NCBI GenBank assembly: GCA_003508835.1
Contig: PUFA01000116.1
Span: forward strand, 1,178,001-1,242,000
Source of the DNA: Eonycteris spelaea
Lineage: Eukaryota; Chordata; Mammalia; Chiroptera; Pteropodidae
Length of the DNA stretch: 64,000 nt
Reading direction: 5' to 3'
Shown: piece after piece, positions 46,410 through 57,690 of the stretch
How positions within the stretch are numbered: position 1 is the first letter of the stretch
How the letters are laid out: the number at the start of each line of letters is the position of its first letter
The notes under the pieces: generated by a model
What the model was told of the DNA's origin: nothing
What the model saw: the letters and a program-made list of their open reading frames with translations, nothing else
Database searches by the model: none
Program-made: the position numbers and the translations under genes

Positions 46410-46468
46410 CACTTTAAGCTCTGGCACCGAGCGGCTCAGGGTCCACTCCTGGCTGTTCACAAAGGAGT
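46410..46468 (-). CDS. AGAP3: AGAP3 exon: entry into GTPase-like domain
   Basis: Reads (D)SFVNSQEWTLSRSVPELKV, the stretch common to all AGAP3 isoforms and highly conserved in AGAP1 and AGAP2. The Asp is formed by the last G of the upstream exon plus AC here. 59 nt, acceptor CCCACAG, donor GTGAGT. Isoforms with the other first exon (ending ...HVISIE|D) would splice to the same place. Confidence 0.96.
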
Positions 46469-47735
46469 CTGTGGGAGAGAAGGCCACCTGTCAGGGCTGT
46501 GGTGGCACACACACCTGTGCTATCCGCCACCAGCTGGCTCCTACGCTGCCCCTTCCCAGGCCAAGGCCAGGGGACAGTGCCATCCAGATGGGACCCAGCC
46601 CTCACCCCTAGTTCCCTAAGGAAAAGCAGAAACGTGAAACAGAGTGACAACAGTCCTCAGAGAGGGGGCTGAGAGGTATGGGCCCAGTTCCCCTGGCCTG
46701 GGTCCTTCCTCGTCTTACTGCTCCAGCAAGGAAAGCAGCTCCCACCTTGAGCCACACCTGGCCTGCTATCCCTGGGGCTCAGACACCAGACCCAAGCGAA
46801 AGGCCACTCTGGCAGGTGTCAGCCGAGACCCAAGCCAGGCTGGGTGCTTGGCAGCTGAGCAGGGGGCCTGCAGTGAGTAGGAACAGTTCCTCCATGCAGG
46901 GTGGGGCCACCCACCACATTCCTTGCCTGGGTGAAGAGGGAGGAGCCCTCCCAAGGAAGGGGCAGGTCCCAATGGGGAGCTCCCTGCCCCACCCAGTTGC
47001 CCCTCCTCCCCAAGCTCCTCCTTGCTGGGAGGCCACCGCCCTTCCTTCCCCAGAGATCAGCTTCCTGGGCACCCTCCTCCTTGAGCCCATCTGACCAGGG
47101 CAGCTCCAGCTAATGTGGGCACTTTCCTGGGAAAGGGGAGCCTCCTGCTACTCAGAGCCCTCCAGGGGCCGGCCCCACCTCCCTTATCCTCTAGGTTGAA
47201 ACGGCCATCCTTTAGCCCCTTCCAATAGCCCCCGCCTGGGCCATGCTCAGATCCCTGCCCCAGGTTGTCTCAAAGAGTAGGAGTCACGATCGGGTCCACA
47301 ATCTGTCCCTCAGCTCAGTCTGCAGAAGCAGCTGGAAGGAGGGCCCCCAGCCCCACCTGGGAGCTGGGAATGGTTCAGGCCCCACCTAGACCCAGCTGAC
47401 TCCTAGAGTCTTAGCCCCCTGGGCCTCGCTTCTGCACATGCCAAATGCCAGAAAGGGGCCCTCTGGCCCTGGTCTCCTTGTCCACCATACTATAGGCCAG
47501 CGCTAACCCAAACCGCCTGGAAGTCCTCCTCTGCTACTGCCACCTTCCCTGTCTGCCAGCGACCCCAGCGCCGGCCTGGGCTCTGACCTCACTCGGCGGC
47601 CCCAGCCGTCCCCATCCCCTGCCGCCACGGCGCATCCATCTCTTCCAGGTAAGATCAAGGCTGCCCACCCACCTTCGACACGGGATTCGGCCCAGAGAAG
47701 CCCCTCCCCACCCCCCGCCGGGCTCCCCCTCTTAC
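46469..47735 (-). other. AGAP3: AGAP3 intron after the alternative first exon
   Basis: 1.3 kb intron beginning GTAAGAGGGGGAG on the - strand. No further exon or repeat recognised; GC-rich, decreasing away from the CpG island. Confidence 0.7.
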
Positions 47736-48237
47736 CGCTGGGCGCACCCAGGAGCCCGGGGGCCGCGGCCGCGCGGCGGCTCCACAGCGGCTGGGGGGGC
47801 GCGGGCTCGGGCTCGGGCGCGGGCTCCCTCCGGCGGAAGCGGCTGGTGAGCAGCTTCCAGAGGCTGGCGGCGCGGGGGCGGCCGGGCTCCGGCGCGGCGC
47901 GCGGGCCCTCGGCGCCCAGCAGCAGGTCGCGGCGGCTGGCGAAGGCGCCCAGGGAGCTGGCGTCGCCGTCGCTGCGGGTGCGCGTGCGGGGCAGCAGCCC
48001 GGACTCCGCGCGCCGGATCTCGTGGCCGCGGCGCAGGCGGAAGCTGAAGCTCTTCCTCAGCGCCGACAGGCCGCGCCGGGGGCTCGCGCCGCCGCCGCCG
48101 CCGCCGCCGCGCAGCACCTGCCAGCGCTGGCTGCTCCAGAGCGAGGCGCCGCGCAGGAAGCCGGCGCTGCCCGCGCGGCCCAGCCCCGCGCCCTCGGCCT
48201 CGGCCAGCTCCAGGCGGTTCACCTCCAGGAACGTCAT
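47736..48237 (-). CDS. AGAP3: AGAP3 alternative first coding exon (MTFLEVNRL frame)
   Basis: AGAP3 is a multidomain GTPase-activating protein for Arf GTPases, found in endosomal and synaptic settings and linked to AMPA-receptor trafficking (family knowledge). In this frame the exon starts ATG at 48237 and reads MTFLEVNRLELAEAEG, then a Gly/Arg-rich segment, LSALRKSFSFRLRRGHEIRR, LLGAEGPRAAPEPGRP and ASLWKLLTSRFRRREP, ending GAPS plus one G before GTAAGA. That G joins AC of the next exon to give Asp, in phase with SFVNSQEWTL. It is 502 nt (167 codons plus one base). The basic amphipathic stretches suggest membrane association. The start is chosen because the splice phase is right, but a longer N-terminus may exist (see the overlapping frame upstream). 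Confidence 0.85.
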
Positions 48238-48644
48238 GCTGGCGGGCCGTGGCCGCGCGCCGGGGACCCGCGGGAGCGGCTGCGCCGGGTGGGCGCGGGG
48301 CTGGGCGCCGGGCTGGGCGCGGCGCAGCCGGGGCGCTCCGACGGCGCGGGCCCGGGGGCCGAGGGGTGCCCGTCGGCGGGGCCGCGGCGGCCGAGGCGCG
48401 GGCGCAGGAGGCCGAGCAGCAGGCTGCGGGCGCCGGCGGGCGGCGGCCCCGGGCCCCCCGAGCACACGCTCCGCGGCCGCGCCGGCTGCTCGCGCGCGGC
48501 GCACAGGGCGGCCTGCAGGGCGGGGGAGGCGCGGCCGGCCGGGGCGCCGTGCAGGTCCAGCGAGTCGCAGACGCTGAGGGCGCGGCGGCACCCCGTGGGC
48601 CGCTCCCGGCTGCAGCTGTCCCCCGGCGGCCAGCCCCGCTCCAT
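48234..48644 (-). CDS. Overlapping upstream frame in AGAP3 first exon (uORF or N-terminal extension)
   Basis: An ATG at 48644 opens 136 codons reading MERGWPPGDSCSRERPTGCR, then RALSVCDSLDLHGAPAGRAS and a Pro/Ala/Arg-rich tail, and stops at TGA 48236-48234. The stop overlaps the MTFLEV start as ATGA. It is low in hydrophobics and disordered. Either it is a real upstream ORF with termination-reinitiation geometry, or it is the true N-terminus of this isoform and one base is missing between 48238 and 48640 (407 nt separate the two ATGs; 408 would fuse them). The second reading fits the pattern of single-base losses elsewhere in this gene. Confidence 0.5.
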   Translation of the reverse strand: MERGWPPGDSCSRERPTGCRRALSVCDSLDLHGAPAGRASPALQAALCAAREQPARPRSVCSGGPGPPPAGARSLLLGLLRPRLGRRGPADGHPSAPGPAPSERPGCAAPSPAPSPAPTRRSRSRGSPARGHGPPA

Positions 48645-49114
48645 GGTTAGGGCCGGCGGGCGAAAGCCAGGCCCATGGCGAGGGGCGCGGAGCGGGGCCC
48701 GGGCCGGGGCCGCGGCCTGGGCGCACGGACCTCCGGCCTCCTGCCTCTGGGCACCTGGCGTCGGCGGACTGAGTCCCTCAACTCCTCCACGACGCAGCCG
48801 GCAAGCCCAGACCTGGAGAGGCCGGGAGCCAGCCCAGCAAGCAGAGAGAGGTGGCAAGCCCGGCCTGGAACACCCCGGAACGACGGGAGCTGGCCTGCTG
48901 GGGCAGCCCCCGGAGCCCTCAGAAAACAGGAAATTCCAGCCCAGGGCTCCTCCTCGGATTGGGACAGGTAGTTGAGCTGTCATTAAGAGCAGGCCAAATA
49001 AATAACAGTCCTTTGCACACCATAGATGGCCCTGTGTTGGACAGAGTGGGCCATCCGCACTTTCTCCAAAGGAAGAATCCAAAGGTGACACACCAGGGCC
49101 GGAATGAATAAAAG

Positions 49115-49190
49115 TGTAAATGAAGAGTCAAGGACGCAAATCACATGCCCTCTCTGGGCCTCAGTCTCCTTATCTGTAAAACGGGCAGCC
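49115..49190 (+). repeat. MIR SINE fragment
   Basis: CAAATCACATGCCCTCTCTGG, GCCTCAGTCTCCTTATCTG and TAAAACGGGCAGCCGG match the central MIR/MIRb core in + orientation. Confidence 0.65.
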
Positions 49191-49948
49191 GGAACGAGGC
49201 CATCTTATCTTAGTTTCTGGCTCAGACATTCTGACGCTGGGAAACTCGAGAATCAGAGTTGCTGGATGCTACCAGCAAGACCGCTGTGAAGCCATCTCCT
49301 TCCTGAGGGTTCTAGAATTGTCTGGACCGAGTTTAGTACTGTCCTGCCTAAGGGCTGTGGAAAATCAAGACCTCTGGACCGGGACCATACAGTTCTGGAT
49401 GGGAGACTCACTTCTAAATCCCTTGAGTATCTGGTCTCCAGCCACTCCTGGGTCTCACCTCCTGTCCAGAGGTCGGCTGGCTGAGCAGAGGTGAAGCATG
49501 AGCCTGCAGTACTTGCAGGAGCCCCGATGCCCTGTGATTTTCACACGTGTGGGCTGCGCCACCAGACACTCATTGAATGCAGGGCTCTTCCCAGTCCTCC
49601 CCCAAGGCCTTGGAGATGAGCCAGTCCACCATAATCCACAGGGACCCCGAGCAGATCAGGAGAAACCAGTTCAGGTAGTGGCAAGGATGAGGGGGGCTTG
49701 CCTTTCCCTTAAAGAGATAATGCTCCCAGGTTTCCTCCAGTCCTGGTCCAACCCAATTCCCGACTTCCCTCTCAGCTCAGAATTCCAAGTCCTGGGCCGA
49801 AGCAAAGTACAAGATAAAAGCAGCACATTCCTGAGCGGGCTGGAGTGGGGGAATGCCTGAGGAAGGCAGGGCCTCTCCATCCTAGGTGCTCCTGCAGAAA
49901 AGTGGGAGACTGCCAAGTCCCGGGCTGGATCACCTGGAGGTGCCCCGG

Positions 49949-49966
49949 GGAGGGGGGGGGGGGGCG
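49949..49966 (+). repeat. Poly-G tract
   Basis: A run of about a dozen G followed by CGGG, preceded by GGGGAGG. One of several long G runs in the window whose exact length is doubtful. Confidence 0.75.
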
Positions 49967-50402
49967 GGAATCCATCTTTTCCAGAGACTGGTTATTAACA
50001 GTGATGAGGCCAGCTTCCTCCTCTCTGGGTGCACAGTCCCCACTGAACAGATGGTTCAGCCAAAGGGTCTTTCCCAGGATCCTTCAGCCATGGAGACGAG
50101 AACACGACCCGGGAATCCTGACTCACATTTCCAAGTCGGAGACTCCCACACTCAGCTTCCCTATCTGCACGAATGCCTGCCTGTGTCTCTGTCTCTCTCA
50201 CGGAATTATGCCTCTCCAAAAGAAGAAGGCTGCTGGCTGCAAACCCTCCCGCCAAGCCAATGAAAATGCAAGCACAGGACAGCAAGCCTGGAGCTGTCTG
50301 GGACCAAGGAAGGGTAGAGGACAAGGTGCCCAAGAAGGCATGGGCTGCTCTTGGTGGTGAGAGGGGACCAGGATGGGACAGGATGGGGAAAGACCCCCAA
50401 CT

Positions 50403-50427
50403 ACACACACACACACACACACACACT
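50403..50427 (+). repeat. (AC)n microsatellite
   Basis: About twelve uninterrupted AC units followed by TCAC. Probably polymorphic. Confidence 0.92.
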
Positions 50428-52280
50428 CACGAGGGCTCAGGGAAGGCGGGCAGCAGGGCCTGACCCCAGAAGCACACGGACACTGCACATTCTCAGAGGA
50501 CGCACCAACTCCCCACTCCCACCGCGTGTGCAGAATCAGCCTGGGCACAATGGTCAGTCCCCAAGCCAGCTTCCTCGTCCTCAGCGGGCTGCCTCCTTCC
50601 TAGCCTTTCTTCCCGGAAACCGCTCCTGACGGGAAGAAACTAGTCGGGGAAGACACCTGCCTGCACCCAGAGTACCAGGGCATCAGGCCATTCGAAGGCC
50701 CCAGGAAGGAGACCAGTGTGGGCACACGCCGCTCCTCACTGGCATCGGCCCCCCGCAGGGACAAGGTCTCTGCATTTGTCTGACGAGATTCTGCGGCAAA
50801 CACAGCCCTCTGCTTGACGCAGCCCAAAGGGAATCAGGACAGGCCACGAAGCCCCAGGCCGGGACCATAGGAACCGCACAGAAATCCCGTGACACCAGCC
50901 TTCATGCCCGGGCTGGTTTTTGTTGCTTCGGGGTGAGAGGTCCCCCACGGACGTTTATAGGGGAATCAGAGACGCGATGTCTCGCGACACTGGCAGTGAG
51001 CACCTGGGGTGAGACTGGACACGCACTGCCCTGGACGCAGAGAGTCCGAGTACCATGGCAGAGTGAGAAGACGGGCCTCGGGCGTTCTGCCCGGGGCATG
51101 CAGTCGTGGGTCTGGGGACAGGGGATGTACTATGGACGGCATCAGGGCAGCCAGGGGGAAGGAGAAAGAGCTGGTGCCGGAGTGACCCGTGAGGCGCTGC
51201 CGAGGCAGGATGCTGGTCCTGAGAGAGGCCGAAGCGTGGCCTTGGCCCAGGAATCCCACAGAACCTGTCCCTCGTCCCCACTCACATATTTGCTGGGTGA
51301 TCCGCTGATAAGCGCTAAGGTGTGCCCAGCAGAGGCCATGCAACCCTCAAGGAGTCTGCGATAGCCCTTGGAGGTGGGAAGGGCCACCTGTCCACTGGAA
51401 CCAAGGGTACGTGCGGGCGGCCAGGGAGAGGCTCCGCCGGCCTCCGCGGTCACCGCCAGCATCGCACGAGCTCCTCTTGCCCACAAGGTGGCAGCAGAAC
51501 ATCTTCCTGCGGCGCTACGCACAGGTTTCCATCCAGTCTGAGGAGACAGGGGACCCTGCGCCGCCCACGCTGCCCCCGTTGGCCCAAGGCCTCCCCAGCA
51601 ACCTGCCACGCACGCTGGGGCCCACAGGGCTCCTGACGGGCCCCGAGACACCTTGATGCATCATCAGCAACTGAACCTCCAAATCCCATCCCCAAGCCGC
51701 TCACCCCCACGTTCTCCACGTCCCCCCACACACTGGTGACCGCCAAGGACCTCCCAGGCGCCACTCTCCACTCCCACATCCCTTCTGAGGTCGATCCTGT
51801 TGGCTCCGCCTCCTCACCGAGTCCAAAGTCCACTGCTCACCAGCTCCTCAGCACAGCCCAAGGCAAGCCGCCCCCCTCTCCGCCCGAACCCCCCCCCACC
51901 AATCCAGAAGTGACCTGGCCACTTCCCAGTCACCGCCCCACGGTGGCTTTTCACTTGGGGCAGAGTGACACCACGCCCTTACTATCATCTTCCAGTGAAT
52001 GCCCCGCGTGCCTCTGTGTGACCTCACCCAGTAACTCTCCCCGCTCCCTCCCTGTCCGCCAGCCACACAGCCCAGAACCGCCAGGCCTCTGCTGGCCAGG
52101 CCTCTGCTGCTCGTGCTTCGGCCCACCCTGCTCCCCTCCCTCCCGGGCCGGGTGCCCAGCCGCTCTCCCTGACGACGGCTGACGCTCATCGCCCTTGGGT
52201 ATTCTTCTGGTGTGTTTGACACTCCACAACTAGAACTCGGTCCTGGGGACTCTGCAGCCGGTACGCATGTGATGACTCTC

Positions 52281-52320
52281 TGTGAGTGAGTGAATGAATG
52301 AATGAATGAATGAATGAATT
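52281..52320 (+). repeat. (GAAT)n microsatellite
   Basis: GAGTGAGT followed by about eight GAAT/TGAA units, a form often left at the 3' end of L2-type elements ('gttgaatgaatgaatg'). The preceding bases do not show a clear L2 body. Confidence 0.85.
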
Positions 52321-52489
52321 CTTGGCTGAGCGTGAACTGTGCACCCAGGCTTTTGTTCTTGTGGGGAGCAAGGCAGGCTCACGAGAGACGGTCCCTGGCA
52401 GGGCCGGTCCGCGGCGGAGGAGACAAACCACAGGCAAAATCGTCCTCACGGACCCCACGTGGAAGGGTGTCCCGGTGCTTCAGCAAGCG

Positions 52490-52565
52490 CCGTGCTCTGC
52501 AGCTGAGAGAACTGAGTTCGAATTCAGCCTCCGCCACCTATTAGCTGGGCGCTCTCACCTTCACC
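52490..52565 (+). repeat. MIR SINE fragment
   Basis: GAACTGAGTTCGAATTCAGCC, CCGCCACCTATTAGCTGGG and CTCTCACCTTCACCTCAG show the B box and core of a MIR in + orientation. Confidence 0.6.
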
Positions 52566-52865
52566 TCAGTGGGTCTCGGGTGTCATGCCATTTATCAGGG
52601 ATAAGCCACCTCTCCGGAAGCAGGCACACCACCTGGCTCACAGCAGGTGAAGGACCAAAGCGGCCATCGCTGCAGGACAAGGGCGTGACAGAATGACCTA
52701 CACCAGGGCCAGCTCTCTGCACACCAGATGCAGCCGGACGCTTCAGCACGTCCGCGTCTATTCAATGCCAGTTGGTTACTGGGCCCTCTGTCTCTTCCCC
52801 AAGAGGCCACGGAGTCGGAGCCCAGAGTTCCCAGGCCCATCTGGACCACGTCTTCCTCTGAAAAT

Positions 52866-53282
52866 GGATGAAAGTGGGTTGAACCGTGTCAACCCAACAT
52901 TCATGTTCTGAGGTCCTGACCCCCAGTCCCGTAGAACGTGGCCTTCTTTGGAAACGGGGTGACTGCACGTGTACTGAGTGAACGTGAGGTCACGCGAGGG
53001 CAGGGCGGGCCCCTTAATCCCTGGCGACCGGTGTCCTTAGAGAAAAGGGAAGGAATTTGGACACCAGAAGGAACACCTCTCCCGGGCACGCAGAGGGAGG
53101 ATGACGCAGAGACACAGGAAGAAAACAGCCACCGGCAAGGCCAGGAGAGAGGCCCGGGGCAGGGCCTTCCGCCCACGACACCCAACGTCAGGCTTCCAGC
53201 CTCCAGGATGGTGAGAGAATAAACTCCTGTGGTTTCAAGCCCCCGGTCTGTGGCACTCTGACACAGCAGCCCCAGAAAAACG
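52866..53282 (+). mobile_element. Old MaLR (MLT1-type) solo LTR
   Basis: MLT1 landmarks follow in order: GGGTTGAACCGTGTCAACCC, CATTCATGTTCTGAGGTCC, TGACCCCCAGTCCCGTAG, ACGTGGCCTTCTTTGGAAAC, GGGCCCCTTAATCCCTGG, CGGTGTCCTTAGAGAAAAGG, CAGCCTCCAGGATGGTGAG and AGAGAATAAACTCCTGTGG (a polyadenylation AATAAA near 53218). This is a solitary LTR of the ERVL-MaLR class. No internal viral genes are present and it is heavily mutated. Confidence 0.75.
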
Positions 53283-54829
53283 TGTCGCAGCTACAGACCC
53301 AAGGAGTAGGCTGGGGGTCCCGGCAGGTGTGACCATGCAGAAACCAGCCCACCCCCCACCCGCATCCCCAGATCTCCCCCAGGGCACCCCGGAAGAGCCA
53401 TGTAACTCTGCCCCATCTCTCAAGCGCAGGGTGTTAGAGAACTCCCCGTGGCTGTGTTCCCCAACTCCCCACAGGAAAGCGGAGGGGACCAAAGGGGCCT
53501 GGGTGGACGAGAAGCCGAAGGGAGGAAACCAAGACCACTCTGGGGAGCAGCGCCATGCTGGCTCGGAAGGGGCCTTCTGGCACCATACAGCTCCACAGCA
53601 ATGTCTTCGTTTTTCTTTCTGCCCCCAAACTGCTCGGCTCGACAGTGGCCAGGACGAGGCCCTGCCCTGGAAGACTCGGTCCCTCTGTGCGTCCCCACGG
53701 GCCCCCGACCTTACCCCACCTTGCCGTTGTTACACCCGAGCAGGACCCAGACACACTGACACTGGGCTGCACCCTGGGGCCACCTGAGGACCTGTGCGCA
53801 GCAGGGTCTGCCGGAAGGTCACTGCTCTTCCTGAAGAGGAAAGGGAACCTGCGTGCACACATCCTCCCGGTGACCCCGGATACAAAAAAGCACGTTGCCT
53901 TTTCATCCCGCTGTTGACACATTTCCTGCATTTCATACATTTTTTAAATGTTTTCTTCCTTCAAAACGGAATACAGTCCCGCTTGATCCCATGAGCCCAA
54001 ACTCTGTGTCCGCAGCGCGACAGGCTTCTAAAATGCGCTCGGTTTGCGGGATCGTCCCTCCTCACCGGCAGCATCAGCACTCTAGTGTCCTGTCACCTCA
54101 TTGTTATAAAGGGGCCCCTGACCTCAACTCAAGTTCAGAAGTGCAAGTTCTGGGCCTCCAGAACAGGCAGGCAAAGGGTCTGTGTCCCAGTTTTTTAAAA
54201 AGACTCAGGTGGTTTAAGAGTCTAATGGACAAAAGTTTTCAAACGTTTGGATTCCTGTTACAGATTTTGAAAGTGGGACGAGTAACCTCCCCGGGGGGCA
54301 GGGGGCTACACTGGGCCCAAGCCCACCCACTGTCCCCAGCATCCGACACACAGGCCAGGCCCAGGGAGGCCTCGGGTTGGGCCCTAAATTCAAGGAGGCT
54401 GCAGGGCGGGGCTCAGGCTGACACCAGCAGGACCTGGCCGTGAAGGCCACCTCCCTCACCCCGCCAACCCGGCAGCAGTTGCCGGCCAACCCTCGGCGCG
54501 TGCCTGCTTGCCCCCGAGGACACCGAGGGGTCTCTCAGACCCGGTGACCTCCTCTCAACGTCCGCCTCACCTTGTCTCTGCTGTAGCAGCGAAGATCTCA
54601 TCTGCTCTCACCTGCCCGGTGCTCCTAGGCACACGAAGGGCGACAGACAGCTGCCCCTGCAGCTCAGAGCCCACCTCCAGCCAGCCCGCAGGGCGGCAGG
54701 GCCAGCTCTGGTGCCCCGTACAACCAAGGCAGTGGTCACAGGGACACTGCTGGTCACTGGATTTTAACAGCCGCTTGCAGAACACCAGAGGCCACACGCT
54801 GGGCCCTTTCCACATGTGGAACCATTCGA

Positions 54830-54945
54830 CCCTGACAATAACTGTTGAGAAAACATTGTCAACCTCCCCATTTTACAGACCAGGAATATGACGCGCAGGC
54901 GCCAGCTAACCTGCCTCAGGTCGCCAGCTAGCACTGGCTGGCCCT
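54830..54945 (-). repeat. MIR SINE fragment
   Basis: CCCCATTTTACAGACCAGG, GCCAGCTAACCTGCCTCAGG and TCGCCAGCTAGCACTGG are the reversed core of a MIR ('cccattttacagatgagg...gcccaaggtcacacagctagtaa'). Confidence 0.6.
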
Positions 54946-56154
54946 GAGCCCTCGGGCCTCCCTGGCCTGGCGAGGTCTCTGCTGACGCGGGCCAACTTCA
55001 GCCCAAACCTCATCGTACAGGTAGTCCCCACCCATCTGCCTCTCCTCCCGCCCTGGCGCCCACACCAGGTGGCCTAGCTGGCCCTCCTAGCAGGGGCCCT
55101 CCTTCTAAAAAGACCCTCCCCAAGGTTTCCCCTCACCCACCTCGCAGACCCCGGCCCTGGTGTAGGGCTGGTACAGACAGGTCTGGGGCTACTCTCTCCA
55201 GGACCTGCGGCGCTCACAAAGGAGAAAGCCACCGCGAATGACTGGCCCTGGTCCTACTTGGGGCTGAGCGGACCTTGGCATGCCTCACGTTCATGCCACG
55301 TAGACAGTCAGAGAGCGGCCAGGGCAGGCCTGCCGGTCAGGGAGGAGGGGCGTGGTACGCCAGACTGTCCACCTGGACCGAAGCCACGAAGGCCTGGGGC
55401 GGGGCGGGGCCGCCCCCGACACAGCCTGCCCGCCTGCACGACCCTGCTGCCCACCGCCCGCGCTCCGGCCCCGCTGGTTCTCCCGCGTCCCAGGGCGGCT
55501 GCGAATCGGATCAGAAGCTCGGCGCATGTGGCGGTCGGGTTTAGCCTCTCACCGCGTGTGCCTCGTGTGCCTTCGGCCTCACGACTGTTGCCCGGGCCAG
55601 CCCATCAGCTCTCAGGCCTGGGCCCCGGGGCCACGTGGTAGCCCACAGAACATGACGGAAGGAGCTGTGGCTGACGGTGGCCTTTCCCTCCCTGGGCTTC
55701 CAGGCCCTGAGCTGTGACATGTGAAGGGCCAGAAGGTGTCCAGGCCGTCTGCAGAGCTGCTGCCCTCCAGAAACTTAAGAGACCAGGGCCGGCCGGCCAG
55801 GACCAGGCCCCTGGCAAGACCCCTCCCCGGAGAGCAAGGAGACCGGGCCCTTGGTCTGTCAGCAGCAACAGAGGTGGTGGGGTCCTGGTAACCGTCTGCA
55901 AACGCCAGACCACAGCCTGGCGACCCCAGCAGACAGGTCTCTTCGCCCTGTGTGCCCACCTTACACCCTCCATGCAGAAGGCCCTGCTCTCTGCTGCCCA
56001 CCTCCTCCCTGAGGCCTCTGACCCCGCCCCAGCCCCTGCTGAGCGGGCACCGTGCAGGGTAGAGCTGCCTGGGAGGGAACCAGGAGGAAGCCGTGCAGGA
56101 CCGGGGGTCGGGGTGGGGGGCAGCAGACAGGAAGCCACATGCAACATGGTTTGC

Positions 56155-56540
56155 TGTAGTTACAGGACGGGTGGGCGATCAACAGATTCAATGCAGAAAA
56201 ATAAAAAATCCGAAATGATTAAAAACCTGGAAGAACCCTGACGGAAATGCAATTACAGGGATGTCAGCTCTGAGTAAAAGAGGGACCGTCGATGGCTTAG
56301 CACCGACCCGCCGATGAGACAGACAGACGGTCTGCATTTCCTTGCACGCTGCAGAGATGGCATTTTCCTCCTCATCGAGGCAAAAGCAAAAAGATAACGG
56401 CTCGCCTAAGGCTCGGGTGATGGTTGGCACTGTTTAACAGCAAAGCATTTTCAATCCCTATGTGTGTTTTTGACCTCACGCTACTTACTGCGCACTTAAC
56501 GGACCACAGCAGAGTGTGAAAATAAATGTTACGTGCCCTG
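56155..56540. promoter_or_regulatory. AT-rich candidate conserved region, right flank
   Basis: Composition shifts to A/T-rich, with CCGAAATGATTAAAAACC, GGAAATGCAATTACAGGG, CACTGTTTAACAGC, AAAGCATTTTCAATCCC and CGCACTTAACGG. No repeat family is recognisable and the boundaries with GC-rich DNA are sharp on both sides, so it may be a conserved non-coding element. Evidence is compositional only. Confidence 0.4.
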
Positions 56541-57274
56541 GGAAACCAAAACATCCTCGCGACTCCTTGATTTCGAGATGGGGAGATCTGGCCGTTGACA
56601 GCAGGGCCTCAGTAGGAGGTGGGCAGTCTTGTCACAGGGCTGAACCCGGAGCCGCCCGACCTCGCTTCAGGTCATGGGCGGCACTGGGGATGGAGGGACA
56701 AGTTGATACCACCGAGGGGCAGCGGCCTCCGAATCCCAACCCTCTGCAACCCCTCGGGCCCGGACTCAAGCCTCTGTGAGATGGGGGAAGCGTCAGGAGG
56801 GTCCCTGTTCCACCCTGATCCTGTCCTGACTGGGAAAGGCAAGAGGTCACCTCGGACATTTGGGGGATGACGGAGGAAATGTGGTTACAGAGGAGCTATT
56901 ACGTGTGAGAGACGTCTTGACAGCTCTCTGCGGTGTGACGCTGGCACAGGACAACGTGCCTGTCCTTAGGACGTGCACGCTGCGGTGCTTTGGGGGGAAA
57001 CAGCACCGCGTCGCCATGCCCACAGCCACCCACCGTCATCATCAAGTGTGTGTGAGCGAGAGGGAAAGCAAATGGGGGGACATGGTAAGAACAAAGGGGG
57101 GGGCGGCGAAAACCTCCCGTTTTTCTCTATGAAGTCCCGGCTTCCTGTCTGGCTTAAGTGGATCCCTCTTCCCCCAAGATGCGACGACACCCTCCTCCTT
57201 TCCTCCTGTGTATTTAAAAGTTTTATCTCTTTCGAGCACGTGCCGGCTGGGAGCATGGGCCCCGAGACCGGACT

Positions 57275-57385
57275 CCCCGGGCCCGGATCCTGCATCTGCC
57301 CATCATTAGTGAGGGAACCGGGGCGCTTCCTTTACACCGCCGTGCCTCAGTTTCCTCGTCTGCAATGCCGACCCTGCGGGGACGT
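57275..57385 (+). repeat. MIR-like fragment
   Basis: GCCCGGATCCTGCATCTGCC and GCCTCAGTTTCCTCGTCTGC, with CGGGGCGCTTCCTTTACACC between, follow MIR order in + orientation. GC-rich mutations make it poor at the edges. Confidence 0.55.
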
Positions 57386-57509
57386 CCCCAGGGCTGCGAG
57401 CCACCGCGGAGGCCAGGGCCCGGCACGCGAGGGGCACCCACAGGAAGTTCCCCCTTGCGCTATTGCTCTCTCCGAGATGCCGCATCTGATCCCGCCACCC
57501 TCAGCTCAG

Positions 57510-57690
57510 AACCCTGCAATTCCCCGTCACCGCGGCAAGAGCTGTCAGTCTCTCGACATTTGCAGCACAAACACAAAGCGCCGGAGTGTAGGGTGGCACA
57601 TTGAAGAGTTTAAAAACACACGCCGCCGATTTCCATAATGGAATCACTACTCCATTAAAACAGCGTCTCGCGGTGCCGATCCACAAGCAG
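57510..57690. promoter_or_regulatory. Candidate conserved region with ATTA cores
   Basis: GCACAAACACAAAGCGCCGG (SOX/FOX-like), TTTAAAAACACACGCCGCC, TTTCCATAATGGAATCACTACTCC and CCATTAAAACAGCG lie together between GC-rich flanks. CCATAATGG is a perfect CArG-like (SRF) palindrome at about 57632-57640. Not a recognised repeat. Function inferred. Confidence 0.4.

Larger units (their letters stand above)
47700..48830 (-). promoter_or_regulatory. AGAP3: CpG island at alternative AGAP3 first exon
   Basis: The highest CpG density in the window spans the first visible AGAP3 coding exon and about 200 bp upstream of it. This marks a promoter. Transcription would run leftwards. No TATA box was found, and the exact start is not defined. 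Because human AGAP3 also uses a further upstream first exon, I regard this as an internal alternative promoter. Confidence 0.7.

Noticed and set aside
47503..48726. 407-codon open frame as one complete protein
   Set aside because: Only 48237-47736 has family sequence; it reads past the GTAAGA donor into the intron and upstream of the MTFLEV start without support.
52866..53282. A gene-bearing endogenous retrovirus
   Set aside because: Only a solitary, mutated MaLR LTR is present; no gag, pol or env sequence is found beside it.
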